Positions 32,655 to 44,857 of a stretch of 64,000 nt of DNA are shown one piece after another (positions within the stretch are counted from its first letter, which is position 1; each line of letters starts with the position of its first letter). The translations under genes were made by a program, and so were the position numbers. This stretch comes from Paramarasmius palmivorus (Eukaryota > Basidiomycota > Agaricomycetes > Agaricales > Marasmiaceae): contig JAYKXP010000032.1 of the NCBI GenBank assembly GCA_037176845.1, forward strand, positions 124,001 through 188,000. The letters are read 5' to 3'. The notes under the pieces were generated by a model. It did not search any database, was not told the origin of the DNA, and was given only the letters and a program-made list of their open reading frames with translations.

Positions 32655-33197
32655 GATTGTGGTTGACTTTTTACTTAACTTCTTGGATGGAACTCGAGGA
32701 TATGTAGATGGGATACTAGTTCATACCGATTTCACACACGCTCGCTCACTTTCTTCTTCCGATTGACATTCATATGCTTGTTACTTGCTGCCTAGTACAT
32801 TGAAACTTTAGCGTTATTTCCTGGAAATCGTTCTAATTGCAATGAAAAAAGTCGTCCTCAGCTACGCTTGCGGCGGGAGCTTGCCCGTCGTTTTTGGGCG
32901 CTTACATGAACGCCTTTCTTTCTTGCAGTACACTGCTATGTAGTACCTAGTCTCCCCTAGGCAGACTCGATATCGCTCGACGGCTCGCTTGATATGAGTC
33001 TGCTAGCAATCGCGGTCCCTTACCCGTTGCCTCCCTAGAGTTTTCCGCGAATCCGTATATAGAAATAAGATAAATCATGTGATGTAAAATTTTCGCTTGA
33101 GGCTTTGTTGACTTCATTCAACAACCACCGCGTTGATCATCTCTACGACTCGTGCTTTCCGCTCCGTCATCCTTTAGATCTATACCATGCTTCAATA
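32655..33197. other. Intergenic
   Basis: About 540 bp. A GC-rich patch at 32860-32900 contains two near-inverted strings (GGCGGGAGC...GCCCGTC), which might form a weak hairpin. No gene recognised. Confidence 0.3.
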
Positions 33198-33614
33198 ATG
33201 AACTATCCTTTTGCACAACACATTCCTGCGACCCCTTCAAGCCAGCGACCCCTTTCAATCCGAGTTCCACCGCCCGTTAGAAGCCCCATTAGAACAGCCG
33301 ACAATACTTTCGATCCGATTAATATCTCCAGAATTCGACGTTCTCACAGTCCAAATATCAAGCCAAAAGCACAAAGCATCGTCTCGTCATTGCCATCACT
33401 CGCTCAAAGTCAGCGCTACCCTGATGATAGTAGTATCGACGAAGCATCGACGCAGATATAGTGTTATCCGCTTTACGAGTTGGCGATCTCGACAGAAGTA
33501 ATACCAAACAGTTGAAGGATCCAGCGGAATTTAGGGAATTCATGGGCAGTGTTGAGGTTGTAATTGAGAAGAGTGGTGGTAAAACGGATTTCTGGGCGTA
33601 CACTAGGCGTTGAC
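33198..33614 (+). pseudogene. Possible degenerate coding fragment, unknown family
   Basis: From ATG 33198 a Pro/Ser-rich frame (SIRVPPPVRSPIRTADN) runs to a TAG at about 33459. The following stretch is open in the next frame and reads like coding sequence (DLDRSNTKQLKDPAEFREFM, SGGKTDFWAYTRR) to a TGA at 33612-33614. A frame change near 33450 would join them; no splice sites fit. I do not recognise the family; a retroelement gag remnant is only a guess. Confidence 0.25.
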
Positions 33615-33707
33615 GAACTACGCCTGACTCGAGCATCTCGGGTGACATCACGATGATCCTTGCTGTCCTGACTTTTTCCCAAAGTACGTTGATGTTCTGA
33701 TTGTGCG

Positions 33708-33884
33708 TTATTGGGAGTTCAACTGTAGTATGTCCTGTTGTTCGAGGAATTGAGCTGCAACTTCAATGCTGAAGTCACGAGGAGTGAAAGGAAGGTCTGG
33801 ATCTTTCATTACAGCTTCGAGAAGAATTCGGCGCCCTTCAGGAGAGTTATAGGGGATTTTGGGGCGGGCTAGTCTGGGCTAGTC
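33708..33884 (-). pseudogene. Orphan coding-like fragment, unknown family
   Basis: About 57 codons open from a possible TTTTCAG acceptor at about 33885 to a TAA at 33710-33708, reading RILLEAVMKDPDLPFTPRDF and then AAQFLEQQDILQLNSQ. Composition and codon pattern look like a real last exon, but no upstream exon could be found in the next kilobase. It faces the fragment at 33198-33614. It may be the remnant of a lost gene. Confidence 0.25.
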
Positions 33885-35026
33885 CTGAAAACGCGTGAAG
33901 TCAGGCAAACACGTCAAATTTGTTATCTAGAGTACCGGTCTTATCAACTGATAATCGCATCATTGTGCTAGTCATGTGACATATATTTCGGGCAACGGGT
34001 TCGGACCGCGAAAAAAAGCAGACTATGTAGTACCCTTCAACCACGCTTACTCGCGATTCACCTCTGAGTGAGGTCCGTGGCATTCAAGAACCTCGCATAG
34101 CGCCTGTTCGATTGATATGGTTCGACTCCTTCATCTTCACTTTTTACTGGATCCTGATTCCTTAGGCCTTTGTAGTCATCGATACGCAGCAATCTCGCAT
34201 TTCAGAGCAGCCTTAGGCCCTTCAAGAACTGGAGATAGCACACGGTATACACCACGAAAATTGGACTAGAATGGAAGCCTACTCATCCTCGTCTCGCACC
34301 TGTCATCGTTGCTTCAACTGGGTTTCGTATTGTTGACGGAAAAACAAGGACACGTCAGTTTTGAGGTCAAATTGGGTGAGTTCGAGTAACATCGGTTTTG
34401 AAGCCGTGTTTAACCAGTCTATCATGTTTCATTTAGGAAAATGCTCCGATTTCTGGTAACCACTACCCAACTCAACGGAAAATACCATCATGGACCTTGA
34501 CCCTTGGCTGGGTGGTATGAACTGTGCCTAAGTTATGTCCTGCGACCGGGTGCAATTCGTGCGTCGGGTGCAATTCTTGGGCGAATCCACGGCGAATCAA
34601 AGCGTCGTTCTTCCTCCTGCGGTAACACTGTGAACCGAATCCCGGTCACTTTCAGGCTTCAAAATTTGGCACAAGGACCTCCTGGATTCTCCGTTAGCGA
34701 ATGTACAGGAGTGCTAATGCTTTCTTTGAACCCCTTCTGCGTATTGGATAACCATATTGCCTCAACTAGCCGAGTTATGGAAGAGACCTTCATTTCAAAT
34801 GTTTAAAAGCAACGCGTACGCTCGTCTCACTCATCTCATGAACAGAGGCTTACCATTCAATTCAGAGATGCTTGGCTGCTTGTCTGGGGGTCAGATGGTC
34901 GACTCGTTGACAGGATACCTGGAAAAACTCGAAGAGGTTACCCGGACAAAACACGAGCTGGAAATGGACTGCAAGCTATATAAACCAGCTCTCAGTCCTC
35001 GTAACTGTAGCATCTACTCCTCGAGC
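33885..35026. other. Long intergenic stretch, 5' flank of cutinase 1
   Basis: About 1.1 kb. A TATATAAA box at 34977-34984 lies 43-50 bp before the cutinase start. Between 34140 and 34240 two similar strings (TTAGGCC.TT) recur. Open frames here (for example 34504-34806) have no coding character I recognise. Confidence 0.35.
34977..34984 (+). promoter_or_regulatory. TATA box of cutinase 1
   Basis: TATATAAA 43-50 bp upstream of the ATG at 35027. The second cutinase has TATAAATA at nearly the same distance. Confidence 0.55.
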
Positions 35027-35912
35027 ATGTTGGCGTTCAACTTTGTAGCATCTTCTCTCCTCATCGCCCTTGGGACACTCTCCCCGGTTTTCGCGACACC
35101 TTTGGCTGAGCGGCAACAGCCGTGTGCCGACGTGATGGTATAATTTCGCATTGTGATGAGCCTCTTCATCGTACTGAACATATTGTACAGGTCTTCTTTG
35201 CCCGCGGTACTACTGAAGTGCCTCCAATCGGAGCGGTCGTTGGACCACCTTTCGCAACCGCACTGGCAGCTCAACTCGCAGTCAGGGGGACCTCACTCTC
35301 GTTCAGGGGAGTAGACTACCCTGCAGTCATTGCAGGATACCTAGCTGGTGGAGATCCACTTGGGTCGCGACGAATGGCAGCTGATGTCAGTAGCCTCCTC
35401 TTTCTGTATAAGGCTCGTTCTCACCTTGTAAAAACAGATCACGAATGCGGCGAACGCATGCCCAAACGTTAGTTTTTCTTTGTCTAGTCAGTGTTACTCG
35501 AGGACTCATGGAAATTTGTGCAGGCGAAGATTGTGTCTTCCGGATACAGCCAGGGTGGCCAGCTCGTACATAACTCGGCTGCTCTTCTTTCCCCAGAGGT
35601 CGCTGCCCGTGTCAGTGCTGTTGTGATCTTTGTGAGCCATTTCTCTTTCTCCTCTGGACTTGAGCTTGTGCTGATCCATCCTAGGGTGATCCAAAGTCTA
35701 GGCAACGCGTCCCTAACATTGACACCAGTAAGGTGAAGGTATTCTGTAACTTCGGAGATAACATTTGCGATGGAGGTGTTCTTATCTTGCCGCCTCACTT
35801 GTGAGTATCTTCTCTGCATAACTCTAGTAGGCTTTTATTGACCTCTTTCGTCTTCAGGACTTACGGTACTGACGCGACCGACGCCGCGCGATTCGTTGTG
35901 TCAAAGGTGTAA
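35027..35912 (+). CDS. Cutinase (secreted serine esterase), copy 1
   Basis: Hydrolyses ester bonds of plant cutin or similar polyesters outside the cell. Six exons (35027-35137, 35191-35385, 35438-35467, 35524-35631, 35685-35800, 35858-35912) total 615 nt, 204 residues. Signal peptide MLAFNFVASSLLIALG, then ERQQPCADVMV, FFARGTTE and the oxyanion/nucleophile region. The catalytic Ser lies in GYSQGGQLVHNSA, the Asp in GDNICDGG and the His in PPHLTYG, so the triad is complete; cysteines flanking them fit the usual disulfides. Exon 3 is only 30 nt (ITNAANACPN). Copy 2 at 62139 has the same six-exon plan with exons 3-6 of identical length. The small size is typical for CE5 cutinases. Confidence 0.9.
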
Positions 35913-36755
35913 CGTTTTCTACCTGGTCTGGCCCTGGCTTTGGCTGTATCAGTCCTATATTGTACTAAGTAGTCATCGATTAAACAAATTTTCGAAGAAT
36001 AAATCAACGCTGCGGGCGGCGCCTACATTAAGCGCTCCATGCTTCGTGGGTACTTCGTGGGAAACCTTTTTTCTTGGGGGCGTGACCTGTTGTGATGTTC
36101 CTCTCTTCACATTGCACCACGCTCAAGAATGCTTATTGTCGCCTATGAACTCGTAGTGTGCTTTGTCGCTCGTGTAAGACAAGCAGCCAGGCCATAGCAT
36201 GATGGTCGGCACGCGTGGGCTGAAGTCAGGGAACTGGTCGTCACGGAGAAAGGGAGACGGAGGTGCCAACTAGGTAGATCTTCTTTCCATTCTGCAGGAT
36301 TTAGCTAACCGGAAACGCATCTCCAGTTTTGCTAGTCGACACCAAACGCTGTGAAATCCAAGGTGCCCACGGCCTGTTATTCGAGAGAAAGCTGTCATTA
36401 GAATATACCAGGTGCTAGCATAGAACATATATGAGAGGCAAATGAGAGGTATAGTGGCAGGTGCGGATATCATCATCTTCTGTGTCCACGTCGAGATGGC
36501 TAACAGAAAACGTAGGTAGTCAAATTACATATGGTATTTATACAGCGCATCAAGCTTTCGAGAAACTGTATCGCGACCAAAACCAGACTTGTTCGAGACA
36601 AAACCGGGTCAACGTCAATACCAACGGCGCCCGTTTACAGCGACCCATCTGGCTTTCCGATGACTACCAATACTGTATGAGGTTTTTGACATCGAATTAC
36701 ATCTCTCACAATTCTTCCGAGCTCACGTACCCGCTCTCGCCAACATTCTAAAAAA
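35913..36755. other. Intergenic downstream of cutinase 1
   Basis: About 840 bp. Short open frames on both strands show no recognisable protein. Nothing identified. Confidence 0.35.
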
Positions 36756-37107
36756 AATCACCAGGAACATATCAGGAACGCATTCATTTGCATGCGGGTC
36801 CTATAGTTCTTTGCTGATGGATAATGGTAGTCATCTAGCTCAGTCCAGCCGGATGAAACCTCGTCGAAACACAATTGCCGCTCAGCGCGAGCGCCTTTGC
36901 CTTTTCAATTGAAGCAGTCAAGTCAAAGGTCGAACTTTACCCCATCAATTATCTCAGCGCCATTGTCTTTCTCCGTCCACATCGCTGTTTCTATTGATGT
37001 GTTACTGGTCCATGCGATATCACTGATTTGTTACGACCGCTAGGAGTCTGGGAACGATTACTCGAACGATATAAGAAGCCCCAATTTACATTGGTATACG
37101 TTTGAGG
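36756..37107 (+). repeat. Duplicated 5' flank of chitinase copy 1 (matches 49711-50007)
   Basis: Starting with AAAATCACCAGGAAC, this flank matches the flank of chitinase copy 2 in patches, including TTTCTTTGCTGATG-like and TCATCTAGCTCAG strings in the same order. It ends with a TATAAG box at 37070-37075, 33-38 bp before the ATG; copy 2 has TATAAG 39-44 bp before its ATG. The duplication therefore includes the promoter. Confidence 0.6.
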
Positions 37108-40100
37108 ATGGTAGCCCTAACAAGATCCTCTCTTCTCTTCGCATTCTACTTCTTAACCTCTTGTGTCATACATGTGTTTGCCGCAGGTACGTTCTTGTGT
37201 CTTACCGTGATGCTTAATCTAAACTCGTTTCCAGATTGCCAGACAGCAACAGTAGGAAGTCCTGACAGTACATGGCGCGTATTCTTTCACGTCTTGGTAT
37301 CACCCACCTTGGAATTCACATATCTATATCTTCAGCTTTGACATATACACACGTGCCGGAATCACCGCCGCTCAGTTTTCGTCTTATAATCCCGGGTTAG
37401 ACTGCTCTAAGCTTCAGATTGGTGAGTGGTCGCTGTTGACTTCCCTTGACAGTATCTCATCCTTTTCTAGGTCAAAAAGTCTGCGTATCTCCCGGCTCAC
37501 TCCCCTCCAACGCCCCGGGTCCTTCACCAAATGGAACATGTTTCGAGTATTTTGTTCAGCCAAACGACAATTGTTTCGGTGAGTCATTTCGCTTAGGATC
37601 CTTTCAGACCCGCGTTAACTTGGTCATCAGGTATCGCGACTAAGTTTACTATTACGGTTGATCAGATTGAAGAATGGAACAAGAATACGTGGAAGTGGAA
37701 AGGCGAGTCTAGAACGCTCATTCTTCTCATATTTGACTTACTTACCCATTGCACAGGTTGTTCCGGCCTTCAAGTCGGTCTTGCAATGTGTGTATCGCCA
37801 GGTGACTCACCACCTATTCCGTACGCATTTCGCCTACTCTGCAATGACTCTTGATCAATAATCATCCTCTGAATAGGATTATACCCGGTCTACAGTGCGG
37901 GCCACAATCGGAAGGTAATAAGACTTGCCCTTTGAATGCGTGTTGCAGTGCTTTTGGGTTCTGTGGGCTGACAGATGAATTCTGCACTACCACCGTATGT
38001 TTTCGCGACCAAAGATGTCGTACTTTGTTCAGGCTGACGTTTTCCGTTGAAAGGGTCCGAATCCATGCATCTCGAATTGCGGTCAACCTACCCTTCCCAG
38101 CTGCTCCCCAGGCGGCACACTCGGGAGGTATATTGCCTACTATGCGGGCTGGGGGAACAGACGTACCTGCGGCACGAATGTTGCTCCGGCTGATGTCAAC
38201 TGGGAAGGATTCACCGATGTCAAGTTCGCGTTTGCAACTATCAGTCAAGGGATGGAGATTCAGCTTGCCGACCAGGACGTCCCACTGCTCAAAGAGTTAG
38301 TGTCACAAAAGGAAAAATATTCGTCAATGAAGGTCACCATTGCTCTGGGAGGCTGGGATTTCTCGTGAGTAGACATTTCTTTCTGACGCGATACTAGTGG
38401 TTAAGATCTCACGCAGGGAAATGGAACCAACACGCGACCTATTCAGCGTCATGATAGGTACCTCCGGAAATAGAGCGACATTCATTTCTTCTGTCAAAAA
38501 CATGATGTCGACATATCAACTAGACGGAATTGGTATGTGGTTAGATATGTTCGATGACACTACGGCACTTACACTCCTATCTACAGATATCGATTTCGGT
38601 ACGGAAGATTCCAATATCAGGCTCATTAACCAACCTTACATCTTCATAGAATATCCTGGCGCCATTGAGCGTGGCGCACCTGCAACAGACACTCCGAATC
38701 TAACTGCCTTCTTTAAAGAACTACGCGCAGGTATCCCATCGGCCATCGTGTCCTGTGGTATGCGTCCTCAGCAAGACCTCAAGGAAATATCTGATGTTTC
38801 TTTACAGCCACGCCTGCTGGATACTGGTTCTTGAAGGGCTTCGAAATCGACAAGATTGTCGAGAATGTTGATTATCTGAACATGATGTGTGAGTTTCCCG
38901 CCATTTTTTCAGCACGTTGACGGACTGACGGCTAATGCCTAGCGTACGACTATCATGGCCAGTGGGATACCAATGTCACGGATTAAGCACCAGTAACCAA
39001 TCCTCATACATCTTTGCTCGACATGGAAACCAGTGCATTACTTTATCTTCGCGCAGGAATCGACTTGTCCAAGGTCAATCTTGGTATGAAGTTGAAAAGT
39101 GTCCCTGTACCGTTTTTAGATGTTCTAATCGCGATGAATGGTAGGATTGGCATGGTATGGCCGTACATATCATGTAGCCGACTCTTCGTGCACTGGATAT
39201 AACTGCACTGTAAGTTGAATCTTGGTTATTGTGTGGATATCGCTGTTAACTAGCACAAAAGATGACTGGCGGGGGCTTTCCAGGAGACTGTTCGGTTACC
39301 TCCGGCTACCTGACTCAATTTGAAATCGACGGTCTTTTGAATACTGGGATCAGCCCTACGCTTGACAACCCCAGTCAGACATATTGGTTCAACGACCAGG
39401 TAAGCCTTGGGAACTTCCTGATTTTGAGCATGCCTTCACGTTTATTATAGGGCGCATTGATAACGTTTGACCAAGATGACACATGGAAGTGAGTCCCAGA
39501 CCTCTTTATATGATGCCGATGGTACTTATGGTCAAATCCAGTGCGAAAACAAACTTCGCAACTACTAGGTGTTTTGGTGGAACTTTCATCTGGTATGTGT
39601 AACACTATCCAACCTTTGACATTTGCTTACCGTTCCCGGCCCAGGTCGGTTGATCAGCGAACAGACAATGTGAGTACTGACCTGGCCATCTTATTGCATG
39701 GACCATAATGACATTGGTATAGCTCGCAGACGGAGGAGGCAGCGGATCAGGTTCTGGTGCTGGGGGTCAATATACACAGTTGACATGGAGTAAGCCTTTT
39801 CGACACATATCTCTGAACGGCCGTTATTGACGCCTCTTTCTCGCAGATCCAAACCCGTACCCTTCATCTGGTGCCCGCTCAGAGACATTTGTACAGTCAG
39901 CCGGTAACTTCCCGACCATTATCACCAGTGTCGTGAACCAGCAAACACGCACTGTCACTGACACGGCAGTGATCCCAGCACACACATCTACTGATACCCA
40001 ATGGACGTCGGTTGGCGGGACTATAACCAGCACGGTAGTCACAACACAAGTCCCAGCATCTACGATCACACGTGTTCGAACCCTAACATCGACTTCCGTT

Positions 40101-42745
40101 GTATCGCTCACAAGCACAGTTTCAAAATCATCCACGGTAGTAATCATTCCGGTACCTACTGTTACGACAACTGTCACAATCGAAGGGCTAGTCATCACAT
40201 TAGCCTCTGGTGGTACTCCAGTCAACTCGCCGCTCCCAACTTATATTTCTATGCCAAGTGCAGTTACGCCGACATGGAGTAAGTATTTCTCGACTTTGAG
40301 TGGAGCTATCTGACCCTTTCATGTAGCTTTCAATATCTTACCACCTCCTGATGCTACTAGTGTTACTTTCACTGCACCACTCACATCGTCGCCCACTTGG
40401 TCATCTACTGTCCGTGTTCCCCCAAAGTCCACAGACCCACCTGCAACAGTGACTGGGCCTCCCGGTAGCCACGACGATCGCTGTGATTCTGGCTCCAATA
40501 TATTTGAACTTCTCTTCAACCATGTTATTGATGGATGTATGCCTGCGATTGTTGGAATTCGGGGCGGAATTACACCTACCCCGATTAAACCACCAGGCTG
40601 GACGGGTCCTTGGAGTGACCCTCATCCTCTACCAACTGGTCCACCCCCTGGTCCAGGGGAAGGTGATCCGACGACTACTGAACAGACAACCACGACTTCG
40701 TCGACTTCGACGACCTCTATATGTGCTCTACAAACCCAGCCTCCTTATGATCTTCCATCAGACCCTGAGAACGGAGATGATGAAGACTCGAATCTCAGGA
40801 AGCGGACACAAGGAGCCATTCATCGAGCCAGAGCTAATGGTCGAAGTACGTTTCTTATGTGCTTAATGAAAAGTTCCTTTTGTCTGACCCTTGATTAGGT
40901 ATCAACGTGAACACTTGTAGCATCCATGTTACCAACCAAAATCAGGTCAATCTAGGTGCAGGGACTTACTTGACCGTTGGATCTTCTCCGAATCTAAGGC
41001 TTCAGTCTTATGCTGTCGGCAGCAGACCTCAAGACGGTGCCGTCATTCGTCAGTACTTTCTTGATGTTCTGTTATGTTGCTGATGGATTTTCTTATCAGA
41101 GGAACACATATTCGAGTTTGTATTGGATCGACCGCTTCGAGATTAGTGGGCTAATTGATTTAATTTGCCAGACTTCGGTATATCGATGATTTCTTCGGAA
41201 AGAGGATGAGCCCAGTCACCGGGTGCTCATGGTATGTGAATACTTTTGTGAAAAATGATCGATATCAATTTCGATTTACAGGATTCAGAATAACGTTTTC
41301 AGCGTCAACAGAGACAATGGCCAGAATCTCGGAGAGGCCTTACTCGACGCTATAGACACAGTAGGTACCGTTTTCTTGTAGGCACGCGTTACTGATTAAT
41401 CTTCCGGAAGACCGCGAATATGGTCTGGGCTGACGAGCCAATGAACCAAGGTGTGTGTCATAACACTCCTTTTCCGTGTACATATGACCCTGACAAGGAA
41501 GAACCTTTATAGCAAAGTCAAACGTCGTCGGTAATACCAGAGGCGGACCAAATGAACCACCACAGATGGAGAGTGTTGATATCATTGGCGACTTCGATGG
41601 CGACGACAACCTCATCTACAATGTGGAGTTCTTCATACGAAGCATTGCCGCTCTTGGCGAATGTAGGTCGTATTTTCAATCAAGGAAGATCAATAAACTG
41701 ATGTTAGGATAGATTTCGGCACTACAAGCAATATATTCAGAGCCACTGCGCAAAGAGTACAAACTCTGCTTTCGGAAGTCACACCGGATTCGGTTCCAGA
41801 TCAAACACAAAGTCTCCCCATGATCTTCAACTCTTGGTTGAGTGGTGTTGTTTCCGGATATCCTAATGGGTGCACGTAGGTTTTCACATACTCTGTAGCT
41901 GACAGTTTGTCTGACAATCAATTCAAGCACTCGAGCCAATAACATCTGGAATTACTATAAAGAGCACATGGAAATAATAGCTGACGAGGAACAAGTCAAT
42001 GTTCCCGTATGTTTTGCGGTGTATAACACGTACGGAAGGCTACGTGTTCCGGTGAGCATCTAACAACCGTTTTTTGAACAGTCCGTTAAACATTTTCTAG
42101 TTCACACCGTCAAGCTTCAACTTCCAGGTTAGTTATAGGACTTATCCTCTTTTCCTCGCTGCTCACAGCACGTGTTGGATAGAGTCTACTACCTAATGCG
42201 CCCCGCCACCCTGGATGTAACGTACCAGGTACGACAGGGACTGTAGGATATTTCGTTCAAAACAACTTTGTCACCCACCTGACGCAACAACGTGTCTTGG
42301 GAGCTGGAAATACGGTATTAGTAACCCTTGCTATACTCGTCCGAGGAGCTTACCTCTATTCTAAAAGGATTTCTACGCCCTTGGCTCAGGCGCACGTCTC
42401 TCCCCTGGACAATCACGCTGGCAAGCCATCGATTTCGGTTCAGTTCCCGGCACATCTTCCTCATGCGCAAACGTATACGCCGTCAACGATTTCGTTCCCA
42501 CCAACGCTCAGCCTGCCACCACCGTCAACATCGCATTCCAATGTGGAACTGCGACCGGCCGACGAAATGCCAACTTTGCCTTTGTGCTGAATGGCCAGGG
42601 GTTAGGATGTGCGAAATATGAGACTGGGCATGCAGGAGGAACTACTGTGACGCTTTTGTGTGCAGTCAACCAAGGTAGTGCCTTAGCCTGTGCCCAAGCA
42701 TCAGGAGGCAACGCGGCTGCTATCCAGATGGCGTTCGTACCTTGA
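37108..42745 (+). pseudogene. Killer-toxin-type GH18 chitinase with LysM and chitin-binding domains, copy 1, internal stop
   Basis: Predicted secreted chitinase. Signal peptide at 37108, then LysM-like repeats (RAGITAAQF; CVSPGSLPSNAPGPSPNGTC), a hevein-type chitin-binding domain (CGPQSEGNKTCPLNACCS, FCGLTDEFC) and a GH18 domain with SMKVTIALGGWDFS and the catalytic DGIDIDFEYP. The acidic motif is assembled over two introns from a 12-nt exon (38587-38598). A TAA at 38984-38986 interrupts the GH18 domain shortly after MMSYDYHGQW; copy 2 is open there. Coding character continues afterwards: WYGRTY, CFGGTFIWSVDQ, a Thr/Val-rich stretch, a Pro-rich linker, and a large C-terminal region ending at 42743-42745 as in killer-toxin alpha-subunit-like chitinases. 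Two introns appear to use GC donors (after STW and after WKWK). It may be a pseudogene or an allele; a truncated chitinase is also possible. Confidence 0.6.
38587..38598 (+). other. 12-nt micro-exon encoding the GH18 catalytic core (copy 1)
   Basis: Flanked by GTATGT...CTACAG and GTACGG...CATAG introns, this exon supplies the middle of the DxxDxDxE motif (the I-D-F residues plus parts of the flanking D and E codons). Copy 2 has the same 12-nt exon at 51490-51501. Confidence 0.75.
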
Positions 42746-43097
42746 GTATGACCTTTCGTGATATGTATCCTTTATTTATGCATAATAACTATTTTCCTTG
42801 TCTACTTATTTACATCTGTGATCCGTTCCCAGTCCTACCTCTATAAATTTTCGCTGCATTTAGATGTTTATGGGGTGATTTGTGTGCGAGGATATTTATT
42901 GATTACTGCTTTCGTATCTCATTTACAAGTGTAAAAATATAGTAGTATGGACCTGGTTTCTGTCCATAAAATTGTATTGTGGATTGAGAAACGCTGATCC
43001 ATTTTGACAACAACACAAACCATACGAGTTCAGAACTGTCGACTGTTACTTTCAAAGGTCCAAAATTACACAGGACATTTCGGATCACTCACCACAT
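42746..43097. other. Convergent intergenic, chitinase 1 / BTB 1
   Basis: About 350 bp of AT-rich sequence between convergent 3' ends, suitable for polyadenylation on both strands; nothing else recognised. Confidence 0.35.
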
Positions 43098-44092
43098 TCA
43101 ACTTGAAGAGCGGGCCACATAATCACTCCATTTAGGACGATTCTCCAGCTTTTCCTTCACAGGCTTCAACCACTGTTCCAGACCACATATACAGTTGACC
43201 GAGGGTTTGGTTACATCAACAGCGCTCTGAAAGAGCTCGGGCGCAGGAAGCCTAGCTTTGCTGAATTCTAATGTTGACCGAATCAATTGTTTCCTAAAGG
43301 GATCCGAGTTTGGACATTCGCTGGAGGCGTAACCTGTACGGTGAAATGAAGGAAAGTGGTTGTTGACTGCATTATCGTATTGCTTGACCCGTTCGTCATA
43401 GGCTTGTTGATACAACAACTAGAAATGAATGAGGGTCGTTGCCTGAACGACTTGATCGAACATACATACCCAGGTGCGAAATTCTATGAAATGGTCTCCA
43501 AAGAACTTGACGACATCAACGATGGCAAACCCCATTGTCAACTCGGCAATGTCATCGATATCTTCGTTATCACCATGTACGGCTTTGAACTTGAGAATAT
43601 GCAAAGCGTTTTGTGCAGAACCATTAGCGAGTAACCTGACACGGGCAGTGAGATGCAAGTAATATCAAAACATCGGTTCGCGCACCACATAAATTTCTTA
43701 CACGCCGTCATCGCAAAGTGATTCCCATACTTGTCCGCCGCTTCAGCGAGGCCCAGAATAACATCCATACTGTACCCAGAGAGATCTGGTGAGGAGTTAT
43801 TATGGGTGAACGCTAGGAACAACTTGAGGACATCTGCGGTCTCCGTGAGCTGTACCACCTCTTGATCGTTCGTTTTGACCGATCCAGAAAGGGGGAATCC
43901 CTCGGTGAACCATTCAAGGTTCTTTGCATGGGCCCCGAACGTGTGATTATCTGAAGATTTGATGATAACGTCGATGGGTATTACGCAGCCTGCGACTGGT
44001 GAAGGAGGCGTGTAAGCCCAAGCAAAAAACTGTATCAAATCGCGAGTACGAGACTTACCAGGGCATGAGCCGGACGAGGTGTTATATCCCAT
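43098..44092 (-). CDS. BTB/POZ-domain protein, copy 1
   Basis: BTB/POZ proteins dimerise and often serve as Cullin-3 adaptors; mushroom genomes carry large families of unknown target. Exon 1 starts MGYNTSSGSCP at 44092. Exon 2 holds the BTB core: CVIPIDVIIKSSDNHTFGAH, the region ending GFPLSGSVK, LTETADVLKLFLAFTHN, and LGLAEAADKYGNHFAM. Exon 3 continues NALHILKFKAVHGDNEDIDDIA, and exon 4 (43418-43098) runs from LLYQQAYDERVKQYDN to KWSDYVARSSS. The exon plan equals that of the copy at 60645, and the last exon has the same length of 321 nt. No lesion seen. Confidence 0.8.
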
Positions 44093-44857
44093 TTGACGAC
44101 GGTGGTGATAGTCAAGACGAGAGTCGTGGATATTCAGAATGCCATTGCGACGCAGTATCTCGCCTCGTGTTTGCCATTGGGTCCAAACTTTATCACTAAA
44201 GATGGCTTCTGAGTGCAATGAATTTCATGTTCTCGTGATTATAGCGGCGTGCCAGCATTGGTTGGTAGTCGGAGTATGAGCAGGGTGGGAAGAGATGGGC
44301 GACGAAGATGTTGAAAATTCATATCCTTCGAGTTGTGGGTCGAGTTGAAAAGGATTGACCAATTGCAATCTGCGTAGACTACATCTTGGATGAGGTTGCA
44401 TAAACGCCATCTGAGCTTGCGCATTCTTCGTCGTGGATAGTTGTTCATTGGTAAGCTCTGAATGAAATTGGAACTTTCTCATTGAGCTGAATTCGGTTTA
44501 CAGTTGTTGAAGAGAGCCAATTCAGAGGGCTTGGTGTAGAGACGGAAAACGAAGGCGGTCATGGAGATCGAAAATTGACTCGGAAGCCCCGGACCGCGCA
44601 CATATTACTTCGGACGTCGTATTGGACTCGCGGTCAGTGAAGTGCAACAATGTTGTTTTGACTAAGTGACTTAGTAGAATCATTATGTACTGTGCGATAC
44701 ACAAATCAACCGATGGGAAGGAGATGAAGGTATGTGGTGGCGGATGGTAGAGTATACGACGACATCAGTAGTACAAGTGAAAGAAGTATAGTAAGGATGA
44801 GTGTATCACGGCGGACGTCAATGAGTATGAAGAGATATGCATCAACTAGAAAGATTA
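44093..44857. other. 5' flank of BTB 1 and 3' flank of FunK1 copy 1
   Basis: About 765 bp. On the minus strand, just upstream of the BTB start, lies TTTGGACCCAATGGC (about 44160-44180), the start of a block that recurs before the other BTB gene and relics at 56.2, 56.6, 60.3 and 60.5 kb. The remainder holds nothing recognised. Confidence 0.45.

Noticed and set aside
33198..33614. Retrotransposon gag remnant
   Set aside because: No zinc knuckle, protease or reverse transcriptase motif, and no terminal repeats nearby; kept only as an unknown fragment.
34100..34135. GGTTCGACTCC resembling a tRNA T-loop
   Set aside because: The flanking bases do not form a T stem, and no A box or acceptor stem is found at the right distance on either strand.
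36461..36751. 96-codon plus-strand frame between cutinase 1 and chitinase 1
   Set aside because: No signal peptide, motif or paralogue; composition looks random and it stops just before the duplicated promoter.
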